NCBI RefSeq assembly: GCF_028502605.1
Contig: NC_079236.1
Span: 2,232,001-2,296,000 of the forward strand
Source: Trichoderma breve
Taxonomy: Eukaryota; Ascomycota; Sordariomycetes; Hypocreales; Hypocreaceae
Direction of reading: 5' to 3'
Length of the DNA stretch: 64,000 nucleotides
Shown here in pieces: positions 12,078 through 24,090 of this stretch (the stretch's first letter is position 1; the number at the start of each line of letters is the position of its first letter). The position numbers were made by a program, and so were the translations under genes. The notes below the pieces were generated by a model that ran no database searches, was not told the origin of the DNA, and was given only the letters and a program-made list of their open reading frames with translations.

Positions 12078-13384
12078 ATGCTGAGCCGTTCTCACCACAG
12101 CCTGCGCGCTCTGTCGCGGACCGGGCGCGCCTTGGAAGTGCGGATAGACAGCCCTTTGTCGCAACAAACTGTTCGGCGGAAATCAGGTCCATACGGCTAC
12201 ACTCAGGCCAAGGCTCTTGTCTTCTCGAAGAATGGAGAGCCATCTGATGTACTACAGTGGGCATTTACTCGCTCTGCGTTAAGAAACGAAGGAGAATCCC
12301 AAGCTGACAATGGTCAAGGTTGCACACATTTTCCATTTCGCCCTCGATTTCGTCCAAATCCCTTTTGTTGCGGTCTCTTGCGGCTCCCATCAACCCTGCG
12401 GATATAAACACTATTCAGGGGACTTATGGCTCTCAGCCTAGCTTCACATCTTTAATAGGGACGTCTAGCCCGTCTGTCATCCCGGGAAATGAAGGTGTCT
12501 TCGAAGTTGTTTCAACGGGCGATCCGGCATCACCTATTCGCAAGGGGGATTGGGTCATCCCGGCCGTTGCGCAATTCGGCACATGGAGGACACATGCCGT
12601 TGCAGAGCTGGATCAGGTCTTGAAGATTGACAAGGAGGGACTGCGTGCGACTCAGGCGGCAACCATCTCTGTCAATCCCAGCACAGCATATCGCATTCTG
12701 AGGGCGTATGGCCCTAGCACCGGACTGGGCGGCATTGGAATGCGACCGCTGGAGGTGGGCAGTGGCGAATGGTTCATCCAGAACGGGGCAAACTCGGGAG
12801 TTGGAAGGGCCGCCATACAGCTCGGCAAGCTCTGGGGGCTGAGGAGCATCAACATCGTGCGGGAGCGAAGCTCTCCTGAAGAAACCGAGGCGTTGAAAGC
12901 GGAACTCGTCGGCCTCGGCGCTGATGTAGTTGTAACGGAAGCACAGTTTCTATCGCGGGAGTGGAGAGACCAGCTTGCGGAAATCACAAACAAAGGCCGC
13001 GACCAGATTGGCCTGGGCCTGAATTGCGTTGGCGGCAAATCTGCCACGGCCCTCGCTCGCTCGCTCAGCGAAGGTGCGACGATGGTGTCGTACGGTGGCA
13101 TGGCCAAGCAGCCAGTTGCCCTTCCTGTTGGCTTGCTCATATTCAAGGACATTCGCTTTGTCGGCTTCTGGCTTTCTCGCTGGAACCAGCAGGATGTCGC
13201 TGGGCGCAAGCATATGATTGATTACATTGTTGATCTTATCCGCCAGGGCAAATTTCAAGATGTTCCCCTAGACGAAGTGGCGTGGAATTGGGACACTGAC
13301 ATTTCGACTCTGGCACAAGAAGTGCAGGGCGGTCTCCAAGGGTTTAGAAGAGGCAAGGGCATATTCGTGTTTGGTGATACTTGA
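12078..13384 (+). CDS. ETR1: Mitochondrial trans-2-enoyl-ACP/CoA reductase
   Basis: Two exons, 12078-12256 and 12319-13384, are joined across a 62-nt GTGGGC...CAAG intron to give 414 residues. The join rebuilds the continuous segment DVLQLHTFSISPSI. The protein belongs to the medium-chain dehydrogenase/reductase family, Etr1/MECR branch, which carries out the last NADPH-dependent reduction of type II fatty acid synthesis in mitochondria and so feeds lipoic acid production. Visible signs are an Arg-rich N-terminal presequence (about residues 1-45), the family motif NPADINTIQGTYG with its Tyr, the nucleotide-binding NGANSGVGRAAIQLGKLWG, and the C-terminal segment KDIRFVGFWLSRW. No structural-zinc Cys cluster is present, as expected for MECR. 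Starting at the exon 2 frame alone would miss the targeting signal. Confidence 0.92.
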
Positions 13385-13705
13385 ATCCTCACCACACAAA
13401 GGTCAAGGTTGTAGTCAAACTTAGATTCGTTTATCACGACATCCATGTAATAATAGTAAGTAACGCCATACCGGGCAATCCCGCCGTTCAAAATGCATAT
13501 AAAATGAAGTCATACGGGCCCGTATGTATCACTCACGAAATGAAGTCTGAAGGACTAATGGACAGACGAGGAGTCTCATATGATATCATGGTAGGCTCGC
13601 GGAATTCTATAACATCACGAAATCAACTATCCTACAGTGGTAGTAGTAGGCATTGCAAACTTCAGTCAATGCGCTCCCTATTTCTATTCATCTAAGCCTA
13701 TTCAT
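13385..13705. other. Convergent intergenic region ETR1/VPS34
   Basis: This 321-base spacer between two stop codons presumably carries both polyadenylation signals. A short direct duplication (ATTCATCTAAGC / ATTCATCTAAGC) sits at about 13,686-13,711, spanning the end of VPS34. No gene is seen. Confidence 0.45.
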
Positions 13706-16630
13706 CTAAGCTCTGAGAGCCTGTGCCCACTCATGCAACTTGTCAATAACAACAGGCGCAAACGCCGTTAGAGTATCCTCAATGACCCTCTCAAAGTAAC
13801 GGATTGCTTCTTCCTCTCCCATCTCAAGATGAAATCTCTCCCGAACTTTCGACACAGCCTTGTCCGGCTCAAGTCGAATATCTGGGATATTGGCGTGGAC
13901 CATCAGACTAAACAAATTGAGAATGAGGTTTGATGATTTTCGTAATGCAGTGTAAGCTAAAAAGCAATACTGCTTGAACTGTCTGTAATGTTCCGACTGC
14001 ACTCCGCCCATACAATCGACCATCTCTTTTGAAAGCTTCATTAGGGGAGCAAAGGGTTTAGGGTCACGTCCGAGGATATATCCAAAGTCGGCATGGAAGA
14101 AATGCCCATCTGGAGCCAGTAAAAGGTTATCAAGATGCCTGTCGCCAACGCCAAGAATATAAGTAATAACACAGTACCCCGCACACGATTTAACGTATGT
14201 GTCCAAGGTATCCTGTCGAACGCCAAGTGGCTGTCTGTCGTCCGGGTTATGGTGTTTAAGGTAGGCCAAGGCCGGATTGTTCTTGAATTTGTTGACAATG
14301 CTTGATAAACTCTGCGACTGCACAAACTGAGAGGCACCGGCCGTCGTGCTCGTCGCCAGGATTTTATAAGGTGACAGTTTCAGATCGAGGTTTTCTTTCT
14401 GGAGTAACTCGTCCATCAAGGTAATGATTTGAATGACCAGTTGGTCCTGTCTTAGATCATCGCCGAGCTTGAATATGATAGGGTACTGGCTTCCCGTTGT
14501 GGTTTTGAAGGTACACTTGATTGGATTTAGTGATGACTTGAATACCGTGACTTGGTCCGGTATAACACCGATAATTTTAATGGAAGGGTCAAGGGGCATT
14601 GCTAGGGGCGGGTCAATGCTCATAAGCTCATTCTTTGGGTCTCCGAGAAAGGCTTTTACTCGGTCTGTTTTTTTGGCGATCGACTCGCTCGACAATTTGA
14701 TGTCGTTTGCAATCCTTGACAATATAGCAAGGAGTTCGGCCTGCCTTAGGAGCGTCTTCCGAGATTCGTTACCATCTGGCTGCTTGACGAGTTCCGTCAT
14801 AAACTCGTACGCAACTTTGCGGTATATCTCTCGATTGCGGACATCCTGCTCTGGGCTGTAGTCGTCGCATTCCACCATGAGATACCAGTGAAAATAGTTG
14901 CCAAGCATGAAATTTGCCGCGGCACGTTGAATCAAAAACTGTGCTAGCGGTGAATCTTGAATGTTGTCCACGCCAGAGTCAGATGACATGTACTCATACT
15001 TGAGAGCTTGTACGAGCTGAAGTAAGTAGAGAAGTAACTCGTTATCGTCAGCTTTTCGTAGCCGATTGACAGCATACGACCGGACAGTAGGATTATCGAA
15101 TGACGGCCCCAGCATCCCAAGTGCGTCATCCACGTCAATTTCCGTCCAGCGGCTAAGAACTTGAACGGCTTGTTTCAATTCTCCTTGATCGTTCCAGTTA
15201 ACAGATCTGACAAATTTGGCCAAACCTCGCTTGTCCTTGGTTAGATGATATCTAAACTTCCAAACAAGGTCTGCCTCTTCCGGAGATAGAATGTGTGTTG
15301 GTGGATATGACATGATGACATTTAGCTCATCACGAACTTTTGCGTTAGGCTTTAAATCTCGGTCTAGGATACCGTGCCGATGAGAACTCCGGAAGAGTCG
15401 CCTGTGTTTCGCTTCGGCTGGGTTATCCCTCTGCCCTACTTCAGGATCATATATCATGACAAGACGAGACCCAAAGTCCGCTGAGCTCTCGCCAATAGCC
15501 TTGATTCCAGGACCAAATTGAACCTCGGGTTGCCTCTGGGCTACAATTTGTGAGGCAGACAGTGGCTGCAGAGCTGAGATTGGGGGAGGCTCGTATTCAT
15601 GATCCGCAAAAACAACGGGAAAGTCGAAGCGAGGCAGTTCAACATTGAGCACGCATACATAAGGGTCCGGCGTGTCTTCGCGAGAGTGGTCCATAGTATC
15701 ATGCGCGACGTTGTTGCCACGTCCGTTCGCCATAGGATCTCGATGGCGTAGTTTGGTTGATAGCTTGGCGGCATGTAATCCCTTCTTTTCAAAACCCCTG
15801 AATACCATCTGGTCAAGCCAATCTACTCGGGGTATCTCGCCCATCTCGTGTTTCTTGAATAAGCTTTCCATCCTTTCCAGCTCTTCTGTGTAGTTAGTCA
15901 ACTGTGGTGCTCCCTTTCCGTTGCTTCTAACGACCGCAGGTGTTGTCGTATCGTCAGTTCCATCAGCATTCTTGTATTTATGGATGTAGCACTTTTGCCG
16001 GCCCCTAACAACCTGGTTGTCATCGCCAAATAGAGCAAGAGTAGTTCCTCCAAATGGAGTCGCATGGCAAAGATCGGCTTTGCTCGAGTCTGGTGAAAGA
16101 TCCCATATCGTGATAGCCAACCGGGAGTTGGCGGGAATCGACTTGTATGATATTGGTAACCGCAACCATTCATTCCATCTAACGTGTCATATCCACAGAT
16201 TAACCGTTTTGCTCACTAGAGTCACTCAAACGTGCCTCGCATACCTTATTTCTGGACGAGGGGGTTTATATGATGTCTGGATGGGTACAGTCAGGGCCTT
16301 GGAGCCAGCCCAGACTTGAACCGTGACATACAGCTCGGATGAAGAACTGTGTAGCCAACCATCAGAACGCTATTTCCCACTGTTATCTCTTTAATCATGG
16401 CACACCTCGTATTTGAGCCAATATGGCGGACTTGAGGCCTCTCGAGGAGTGTCGACTGCTTCGTAGGACGCTCGTCTCCATCTATACCAATTCTGAGGGA
16501 GTCGTTAGCTGATGTTACACTGCCGTTGAGACTTCCGACGATGGATGGCTTACATTCGAATGCTGACTGGGCTTTCAATATCTCGAGATGCTGCGAAAGA
16601 AAATGGATCTATGCGACCATATTCGGCCAT
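13706..16630 (-). CDS. VPS34: Class III phosphatidylinositol 3-kinase Vps34
   Basis: Four exons (16630-16554, 16492-16406, 16346-16245, 16178-13706) with three 59-66-nt introns give 912 residues, close to other fungal Vps34 proteins. The enzyme makes PI3P on endosomes and autophagosomes together with Vps15 and Atg6. In order I see an N-terminal C2 domain (IDPFSFAASRD, RPQVRHIGSN, LYVTVQVWAGSKALTVP, WNEWLRLPISYKS), a PIK helical domain (about residues 370-550) and the lipid kinase domain. The latter has KLGDDLRQDQLVIQI, the catalytic GDRHLDNLLL and the DFG motif (Asp about 786). The C-terminus EWAQALRA replaces the more usual end but keeps the membrane-binding helix. The three small 5' exons were found by homology reasoning and keep the frame. 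It diverges from ORC5. Confidence 0.95.
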
Positions 16631-17450
16631 GGTGTCTCAAACTGTTGAGAATCTAAAAACTCGAGCAGTGACATACAGGTGATGATGTCAACGGGCACAG
16701 CACATTTTATAGGTCGGCAGGTTAGTACCCAGGTACCTAGCTGTGCATGCGGGATGTAGCTCACATGAGCAAAGCTAGTGGCATCGATAAGCCTTACTCC
16801 AAAACCATATAATGAATCTAACTAAAAAAAATTCTTTAATTTAATGACTGATACTTACTTTTAGCAGTATTTTTTTCAAAGCAAAAAAAATAAATTAAAA
16901 TAAACCTGAAATTATAGTTTATTTTAATAGCAAAGTATTTTAACTTGATATTTTTTTTTATAAAACAATTGAATAATCATTGATAAAGAGATAAATTATA
17001 TTTGCATCAACGAGAGAATTACAAATATTGATAAAATAGATAAATAAAGACTAAATAAATTTCTTATAACATTTGCATGTCCACTGCCTGTAGCGTAACC
17101 ACAGTGGACTGATTTGTGCATTACCAGGTAGTAGCAACTGACCGGGATGTCACTGGAATAGATGGTTCCTTGACGGGTAAATATGGGGCGCACGCGTGCA
17201 ATCAACGAGCTTGGTTATACAAAAGATTTGCCTAAAAGGTCAAGCTCCCCAGATCACCAACTCATCTCAGCAAGCGTGTTTTGTTTTGATGCGGGTCACC
17301 GTTCCTTCAAAGACTCGAGTCTGAGAACCATCAACATGTTACGAGCTGGATGACCCTTGCCAAGGCCGCACGACGTTGAACGCAGTAAATGGGTTAGCAA
17401 ATCGCGTCATACTAGACACCGTTGCCATCTATCCTTCATAAGGCATCTCA
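16631..17450. promoter_or_regulatory. Divergent VPS34/ORC5 promoter with AT-rich island
   Basis: The 820-base gap between the two start codons holds both promoters. In its middle, about 16,815-17,070, base composition falls to nearly pure A/T, with long A and T runs, and then returns to normal. The flanks have ordinary composition. The island resembles the sequence beyond 24 kb and may be a small RIP-mutated insertion relic; no terminal repeats could be defined. The minus-strand frame 16,996-17,205 has no protein-like content. Confidence 0.5.
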
Positions 17451-19116
17451 ATGGCATCACTCGTGTTCCAACTCCCAGATGAGACGATTCTGGCCCCTCT
17501 ACTTCGCCAATTTCCTGGAAGGGAAGGCCAAATACGCTCACTGGCCTCTTTACTTCATGTATGCCCCATCCCAGCTCCCGCAACAAAGCAGGAGAGAGAA
17601 ACCTATAGCTAACACTCCATGACCAACCAGACGGATGCCGCACCCTGTCGGAACCTTGTGATTCACGGCTCAGAAGCAACAGGGAAATCCAGCGTCACGA
17701 AGCAATTACTCGAACAACTGTCACATAACAACGAAGCATCGACTAACCAGGCCCCTGCCCTCGTTCACGCAACGGTTAACATAGCTCGATGCATATCTGG
17801 ACGTCATTTCTTCGAGAGCATCATCGCTGCAGTAACCAATGCAGTAAAAGCATGGAACGGGAATGGTGATGGCGAAGCTGAATCACAACGATGTGAGACG
17901 CTAGCTCAGCTTGCGGCATCCCTGGGTGCCACATTCGATGAGCCTCAGCTGAAGGATGGATTGACGCATTTCATTTTGGTATTAGATGGAATGGACAAGC
18001 AAAGGGACCCCCCACCAACCCTGATGCCAGCTTTAGCGAGATTATGCGAAACCGTGAGTCAACCAGGCTTTACGATGTTAGAAGAAACCGACAAGAGAGG
18101 ATATGCTAACAAAAAGCTTGTAGATTCCGTGCCTCACATGCATTTTCATTGTTACGACTCCGCCAGCTGGGTTTCTTCGAGCTTGTCCAACGTCATATCT
18201 TTACTTCCCGCCGTATACCAAATCTGAGTTGATACAGATCCTATCACTGGAGCCTCCACCTCCTATCTCCAGGGCGACTTCAACCGCAGAGAAGGAGATA
18301 CGTGAAGATCCAGAAGTAGCAAATCTGTGGACCAAATTTTGCGCCGCGGTTCATGATTCTCTGGCTCAATCTGCCGGACGGTCGTTACCTTCTTTCAGGA
18401 ACAGCTGTTACACTCTTTGGCCCCGTTTTGTAGCTCCCATTTTCGCCGGCACATACACCCCTCAACAATTCTCAAAACTTCTCATCGCGGCGAGACCTTT
18501 CTTCCAAGATGAGGCATTTCTAAATCCCAAGATTGTGTCGTCTCAGACTACAGGATCCGGCATGAGCATTGATAAAAGCCGGCAACCTGCAACTAGGGAC
18601 TTTACATTTACGTCGTCGCCGTCAACTACTCTCACTTCACAGCCCCCGGCGGGATTGACCGCCTTGCTACCGACTACCGCGAGAGTGCTTTTGCTCTCAG
18701 CATATCTTGCTTCTCACAATGCTGTCCGACACGACATCAGCCTCTTCTCTACTTCTTTTAATGGTCGCAAGCGTCGACGTCCCGCTCCCAACGCTGCTCG
18801 AGCAAATAATCGGAATAAGCAGCGTAAAATATCCCGTAAATTACTCGGAGCGCATGCCTTTATTCTAGAGCGGCTGTTGGCAATCTTTGAAGCAGTAAGA
18901 ACAGAATGGATCGACTCAGCAGCTGTCTTGCCAGGCCCAGATGGTGACATTGGTATGGCTCTAGCCACCTTAGCCAGCCTGAGGCTTCTTATACGAATTG
19001 GGACAGGAGACATTATGGATAGATCCGGCAAGTGGAGGATTAATATCGGATGGGAAGTCATGAGAGGCATAGGGAGAGGTATTGGGATAAATATTGAAGA
19101 GTGGCTCGTGGAGTAA
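17451..19116 (+). CDS. ORC5: Origin recognition complex subunit 5
   Basis: Three exons (17451-17558, 17631-18053, 18124-19116) with introns of 72 and 70 nt give 507 residues. Orc5 is an AAA+ subunit of the six-part complex that marks replication origins and loads the MCM helicase. The N-terminus FQLPDETILAPLLRQFPGRE is the family signature. Walker A is GSEATGKSS (about 49-57) and the Walker B region is FILVLDGMDKQRD. The spliced segment GFLRACPTSYLYFPPYTKSE and the C-terminal winged-helix region, ending WRINIGWEVMRGIGRGIGI, match fungal Orc5. Reading through the second intron would give a premature stop at 18,227, so splicing is required. The gene converges on TYW4 with 168 bases between stops. 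Confidence 0.92.
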
Positions 19117-19284
19117 GGAGGAAAGTATGCCAGCACCTATCTGTGTCGGTCTTCACCTTTTGAAAGCTTGATCATTTCCTATACGACAAAAGTATGGATG
19201 CAAGTCATGCCTCAGCAAGATGGGGTATCGAATCTACCCACTACAGGTCGATTGATTTCTTCCCCGATTCGAGATAACTATACT

Positions 19285-22200
19285 CTAATTCTCAGTAGCT
19301 AGTTGTAACTCATCCTCAAGTCGACAAAGGTAAAATTCTCTGGCAACGGGCGGCAGCGAGTGCAAGCTTTTCGCAATCCGGGCAATAGCTTGCCTTCCTT
19401 TCTCATATGCCTCAAGGTCTTTGTTACCATAAACATCTCGACCAGGGGAGTAATGATCTTTCTGTCCCGGGTCACGGAAGAAAACGTTGACTGCAGTGCT
19501 CATGTCGGTTATCGGAGCAGCTGTGTGGAGCCAGAGAGCTGGTAATAGTAAAATATCACCCGGATGGATTACAGCTTCTTGAGGGTGTGTCGCCCGGAGC
19601 GAAGATGCAGAAGTTTCCAACGCTTGGAAAACGTTTACGCTTGAGCTAGAAGCACCAGGGGCGAAAGACAGGTGCTTCACGTCACTGGGAGGAAACAAAA
19701 TCATTCTCCTCACCCCGGCCACCTGCGCATAGACGTTTGCCATGACCTGTACGAGATACACCGTTAGTCCAAAGGCATATGATAGCCAGTCAGCGAATTA
19801 CAGAGAAACTTACATCGTAATGTAGCCACATATTCGCCCGGCCTGATAATCTTAAGACAGAGCTGAACAAGTGATCTTTGATATACGCCATTTCTCGTGG
19901 CAGGGTGAAATCTCCTGCTAAATTTGGGAAGTCCTCTTCTAGTTTGGCTGGTAGTTCAGACGGCTTATCCCGAGACAAAGCTCGTAGATAAACCCGGGCT
20001 CCGGATTGCAGCTTGCTCATGATGTTCCCAAACGAGTCTGTCACATATGAAAAATTCTTGCTGTTGAAGTCCAACACTCCCGTGTCTTCGTGAGACTCGT
20101 GTATCACGAACTATTATAGTTAGTTTAATTCCTTGTTTCCAGACCTTGGATTTGGAATATATGCCAACTCACCTTCTCATTTGCGCCAATCTGACTTACA
20201 AGGAAGTCAGGGGTCCATTTCTGTTGACAGTCGCCGATGGAACAACTCTTGAAAATGACTGGTTTCCCTTGGTCAACAATTCTTTGGAAGTGTTCTGCTG
20301 ATTCAAGCTGTATTCTGGGCACTGACGTTAGAGACGCCCCCTGATCTTGATTGTCCGAGGGATTAACACCGCCTGAACTTGTAACAGTGGAAGTGGCCGA
20401 AAACTTTCGACATCCAATAAGATCGATAGTAGAATTAGACAGGCTGTGCAGTCGTGAAGTAAAATCTGTAGCCTTCAGGATATGGTCAGGCAACCAGATT
20501 TTGTATATACTCGTCTCCCAAAACGTGCCCATTGAGAAGCATGTCGCTCCCCCACCAAGTACCAGAAGAGAAGAGCAATCTTGTACAATTGAAGAGCCAA
20601 TCATGAACGGCATGGGCTCATCATTTTGAGGGGTGGAAAAACTTTCAACTTCAAACCCTTCTGCAGAAGTGGTAACGACGGTAATAGTTTGGCCATGTAG
20701 GCATGGATCCGCCCCCATACCACCGCATATAATTACAGACGAACCCAAATGCACAGCTTGAGCACCAAAGGAAGAAACGAGCCGACTATTGGAGCTGCTG
20801 GTTGTGATGGGGGAAAAAGAAATAGTCGGCTAGCAAAGACGTCAGTTAAAAAAAGAAAGAAGAAGAAGAGATAATCGATCTTTTGATAACATGCAGCTCA
20901 CAATCTAGGATACCAATGCAAATGGTGAACAAATCGGGAGCGAAACATACCTCAGTATTGTAGACGTTCAATTCCCACCTATACTGCTTCGTAGCAATAC
21001 GTCCCTCTTTGGAAATTCCTCCAGCTAACATGCCACTAAATACTCCCGGGATGCTTGCCGTGGAGATGGAATTGCAAACGATTGAGCCAAAGCAGGAATC
21101 GGGAGCAGGTCCCAAGACGGAACACCGTTGCCAACAAGCCCTTTGTGGGTTAAAAAGGAAAAACTCGTCTGAGAGCTGCGATGAGCTTTTCTTGCCACCA
21201 AAGATCAGTAGAAGAGATGAACTCCCTAGTCGAAGAGCGGAATGCCGAAACAGGGGAACGGGCAATGGCGGCATCGTACGCCAGCGCGGGTCAGTACCCC
21301 TTTCAAAAAGCCAACAGTCCGATAAGGCGTAGGAGGGCGACGTACGACCGCCAACCAGCATAATTCCATATTCTCCCAGGTCTGTCAGGGAAAAGCACAT
21401 GCGAGCAGGCGGTCCCGAAGGGGGTAGCTGCGGCGGTGCCCCATGCTGCCCATCAAGTGAGAAGACATCATAAGTAGATTCTCTGCTGTTGAGACTCATC
21501 CCTAGCAGATTAAGAGCGTATCGCTGCCCAAGTCCATTACGTAGAATCATGCTATTTCCAAAACGTCGTCTGGTAGTTTTCTTTGTGGATTCCCCTATTA
21601 TTTCGACACGCAAGCCTGCAAACGTCTTCGCACTCTCGCTGGCGACTGATGTAGACGTTTGAGGCAATGAGCCTCGGCTACAGTCGGTGGATGCATGAAG
21701 GATGGAGTAGTGGCGAGCAAATAGAATAAACTCTTCCCACTCGTCAAAGGGCTCGATGTCGTCAAGGGCAATTCGTTCTGAGTCGCTCACAAACTCCTCA
21801 CTTGACCATGCTTGCCATAGATCCTTTATTTCTACACGAGGCCACCCGCGAGACTGGAATCGACTGGCTTGGCTCTCAACTGTTGGGTACTGCTCAACAG
21901 AACGCAGAGGAGTACCCAGCTTGACAAAGTGACCAAGCATCTGCTGGGCAAAAGGATGCCTTTTTCCATATGGTAGAATCTGTTCCAGCAGGCAGAAGTT
22001 ATTTTCTAATTATTAAATCAGCTGTATGTACTCCTCTCATACGATAAGGCGAGTCATTATCGTGAAATTGGATTGCTTAAACAAACCTCGACCAACAGTG
22101 CTTCCCCATTGGATTAGAGAGTCGGCAGATTGAGTGTCCATATAGGTAATTGACACTTCTGCCACGAACAGGATGGCACACTCGGAAAGGTTGATAACTG

Positions 22201-22912
22201 ATTCCAAAGTCATTCGCAACCTATCCAGCTGTCGAAGGTCGCAGCCAAGCTGGCAATATTTGTTGCTGCGCAGCAGTAAGTCGTCTTTATCTTCATCACC
22301 GACGGTGAAGTCATTCCCCAGAAGGTTTCGCAGCTCTGGTGTTTGTAAAACTATGGCCCGTTTCTTCTTCATGAGGTCAGGATAATCCACATCGATGAAG
22401 AGGACATCACTGCCTAAATTCTCATAACGAGCATGGCATTGCCATGGCAAGACATCACTTGAGTTTGTTAGCTGTTGCAGGCAGACGAATCATATACATG
22501 TACATTGTGCAAATACTTACCTGCCACAACCAAGATTGATGATGACCTTTTTCCCTGCTGTCTCTTTAGTGAGAAACCTATGAACTATGGTATCAATCGC
22601 CCGGAGACGCAGCCAATAGCCTCTATTGATTAGAGGGGCTCTCCTTTGAAACTTTGGAACAAAGTAGCGGAAGAAAGGGGTTTCTTTTGAGTGATACAGA
22701 CGCTCAACACTGCGTTTCGAAGTAATGCTACTGGTGTTTGTCTGCTATGTGATTAGTATCAATCTCATCAACGCCCGGTGAAAGTCAAAAATGAAATATT
22801 GCAATCAAGAAATAATATTTTGTCAAGCCCTATCATTCATATGTACACATACCCCCATAACCAAATCGTCCAAGGTCTGCGACCCAGGAGATCCTTCTTG
22901 TTTGGCCATCAT
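19285..22912 (-). CDS. PPM2: tRNA wybutosine-synthesizing protein 4 (methyltransferase-Kelch-JmjC)
   Basis: Seven exons (22912-22853, 22741-22521, 22457-22087, 22005-20951, 20829-20173, 20110-19814, 19746-19285) with introns of 62-121 nt give 1,040 residues. Tyw4/Ppm2 methylates and methoxycarbonylates yW-72 at tRNA-Phe position 37, the last steps of wybutosine formation. The N-terminal third is a leucine-carboxyl-methyltransferase-like fold ([23 protein letters not shown], the SAM loop VIINLGCGS at about 88-96, VLFIDVDYP). The middle is a Kelch propeller (repeats with GGR, FGGK, AGGIS and GGM). The C-terminus is a cupin/JmjC domain with the iron-binding-like HYD (WLHYD) and a distal His in [11 protein letters not shown]. 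Two ATGs stand in tandem at the start; I use the first. The domain set is complete. Confidence 0.93.
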
Positions 22913-23102
22913 GACTATACGTGAACATGAAACATGAGTCTTAGGCTACCCAGAGTGAGAAGAATAGCTACGAGGTAGGTAGGGAACAATGCCACTGGTT
23001 CTTTTTTTTCTTGGGGGGTTTTTTTTTTTTTCCGGTACTGTGTAGCACTCTTCCAACACTAGTGGGGGGGGAAATATGAACCTGGAAAGCTCGCACGCAG
23101 TA
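22913..23102. other. Short intergenic spacer with homopolymer runs
   Basis: Promoter side of PPM2 and 3' side of the next minus-strand gene. It contains runs of T (about 23,000-23,032) broken by a short G run, and a G run at about 23,064-23,071. No gene is visible. Confidence 0.4.
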
Positions 23103-23901
23103 TTACTTTAGTAGTAGCTTAAAAAAACGGGCTATCTCTGCTAGTGCAACTTGCTGACTGGTTGAAGCATTGATCAAGTTGAAGAGCGACTGCGAGTCAA
23201 CTAGGTGTTTTGCAATAGTGGAATCTGGTTGGCAAAACGTTCGGACACGCATATTACGCGCATTCATCTTCATCTCATTGAGCAGAAGAGCAATCTCGGT
23301 AGTGTTGCCTTGTCGGCGACCATGGAAGCTAAAATCATTGATGTGAAGACTGACAAGCTCCAACTGTGTCTCTAAATCATATCTGAAGCCGATTACTTTG
23401 TGATGGCCTTTTTGATGCCATTCATCCGATACTTTTTTGAGATTATCCGGGGAGAGATGGCCCTTGTCCAGCTCTTCACTGACGTATATATTTAGAGCCG
23501 TTGTAAGGTTGAATTCGAGCTCACAGTATAAAAGGCTTTGTTCTCTAGGATCCAGTGAAACTGCGACATGTGTACCCACTGTTCCCCTTGCAACTGGCTG
23601 AGTTCGTCGGGTTTGATGCAGCTCAGACTAGCCACCATCAGCCAAGTTCGTTCCTCAGCGCCGTCCAATGAAGTTAGCCACTTACCACATCCTTGGCGAT
23701 CTTCCTTATGCCATCTAAGATCCGCGTCTTCATTTGGGGCGATTGCTTATTCCTATCGTAGAGGGTCTGCGCTGTGGACTCAAGCCACCCATGCTGCCCA
23801 ATCATGGTTTTCTCACCCTTCTTTTCTGTCAGAAAGTCATGGCCCCGAAAATATAGTGCAAGAGGAGAGAATAAATCGGTTCCAGCGCCCTTAAGCGACA
23901 T
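23103..23901 (-). CDS. Conserved fungal protein of unknown function
   Basis: Two exons, 23901-23686 and 23627-23103, are joined by a 58-nt GTAAGT...GGCTAG intron, giving 246 residues. The splice is supported because it joins IAKDV to SELHQTRRTQPVARG in frame and removes an in-frame stop. The protein is soluble-looking, with no signal peptide or membrane span. It reads as mixed alpha/beta: VAVSLDPREQSLLYCELEF, then VIGFRYDLETQLELVSLHI, then FYGRRQ-like FHGRRQGNTTEIA, and MRVRTFCQPDSTIAKHL. I recognise the pattern from unnamed Sordariomycete proteins but know of no function. It is the last gene before the AT-rich block: its start codon lies only about 80 bases from the composition break, so its promoter must lie at or across that border. 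Confidence 0.75.
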
Positions 23902-24042
23902 AGCTAGGACGGAGTGACAGTTGATGTTGCTTTTGTATATTGCTTTTGTATAGATTGGAGTAAGTAGTTCAGTAGTTTATGGGTTTGTTAATTTATTACT
24001 ATAATTAAATAAAATAAAAAGTAGTTATGATTTTTATTTTAG

Positions 24043-24046
<4 letters not shown>

Positions 24047-24088
<42 letters not shown>
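24047..24088. repeat. (AAT)n microsatellite
   Basis: About fourteen AAT units stand near the edge of the AT-rich block, followed by irregular AAATAA words. Confidence 0.85.

Positions 24089-24090
<2 letters not shown>

Noticed and set aside
12652..13209. Minus-strand frame of 185 residues
   Set aside because: Antisense shadow of ETR1 exon 2 created by GC-rich codon structure.
16996..17205. Minus-strand 69-residue frame between VPS34 and ORC5
   Set aside because: Overlaps the AT-rich island and has no family resemblance, intron support or codon bias.
23103..23579. Gene starting at GTG 23,579 without intron
   Set aside because: A fungal nuclear gene would not be expected to start with GTG, and a well-formed 58-nt intron joins this frame to an upstream ATG exon in phase.
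1..24000. Biosynthetic gene cluster
   Set aside because: All recognisable genes are housekeeping functions in unrelated pathways; no synthase, transporter or cluster regulator is present.
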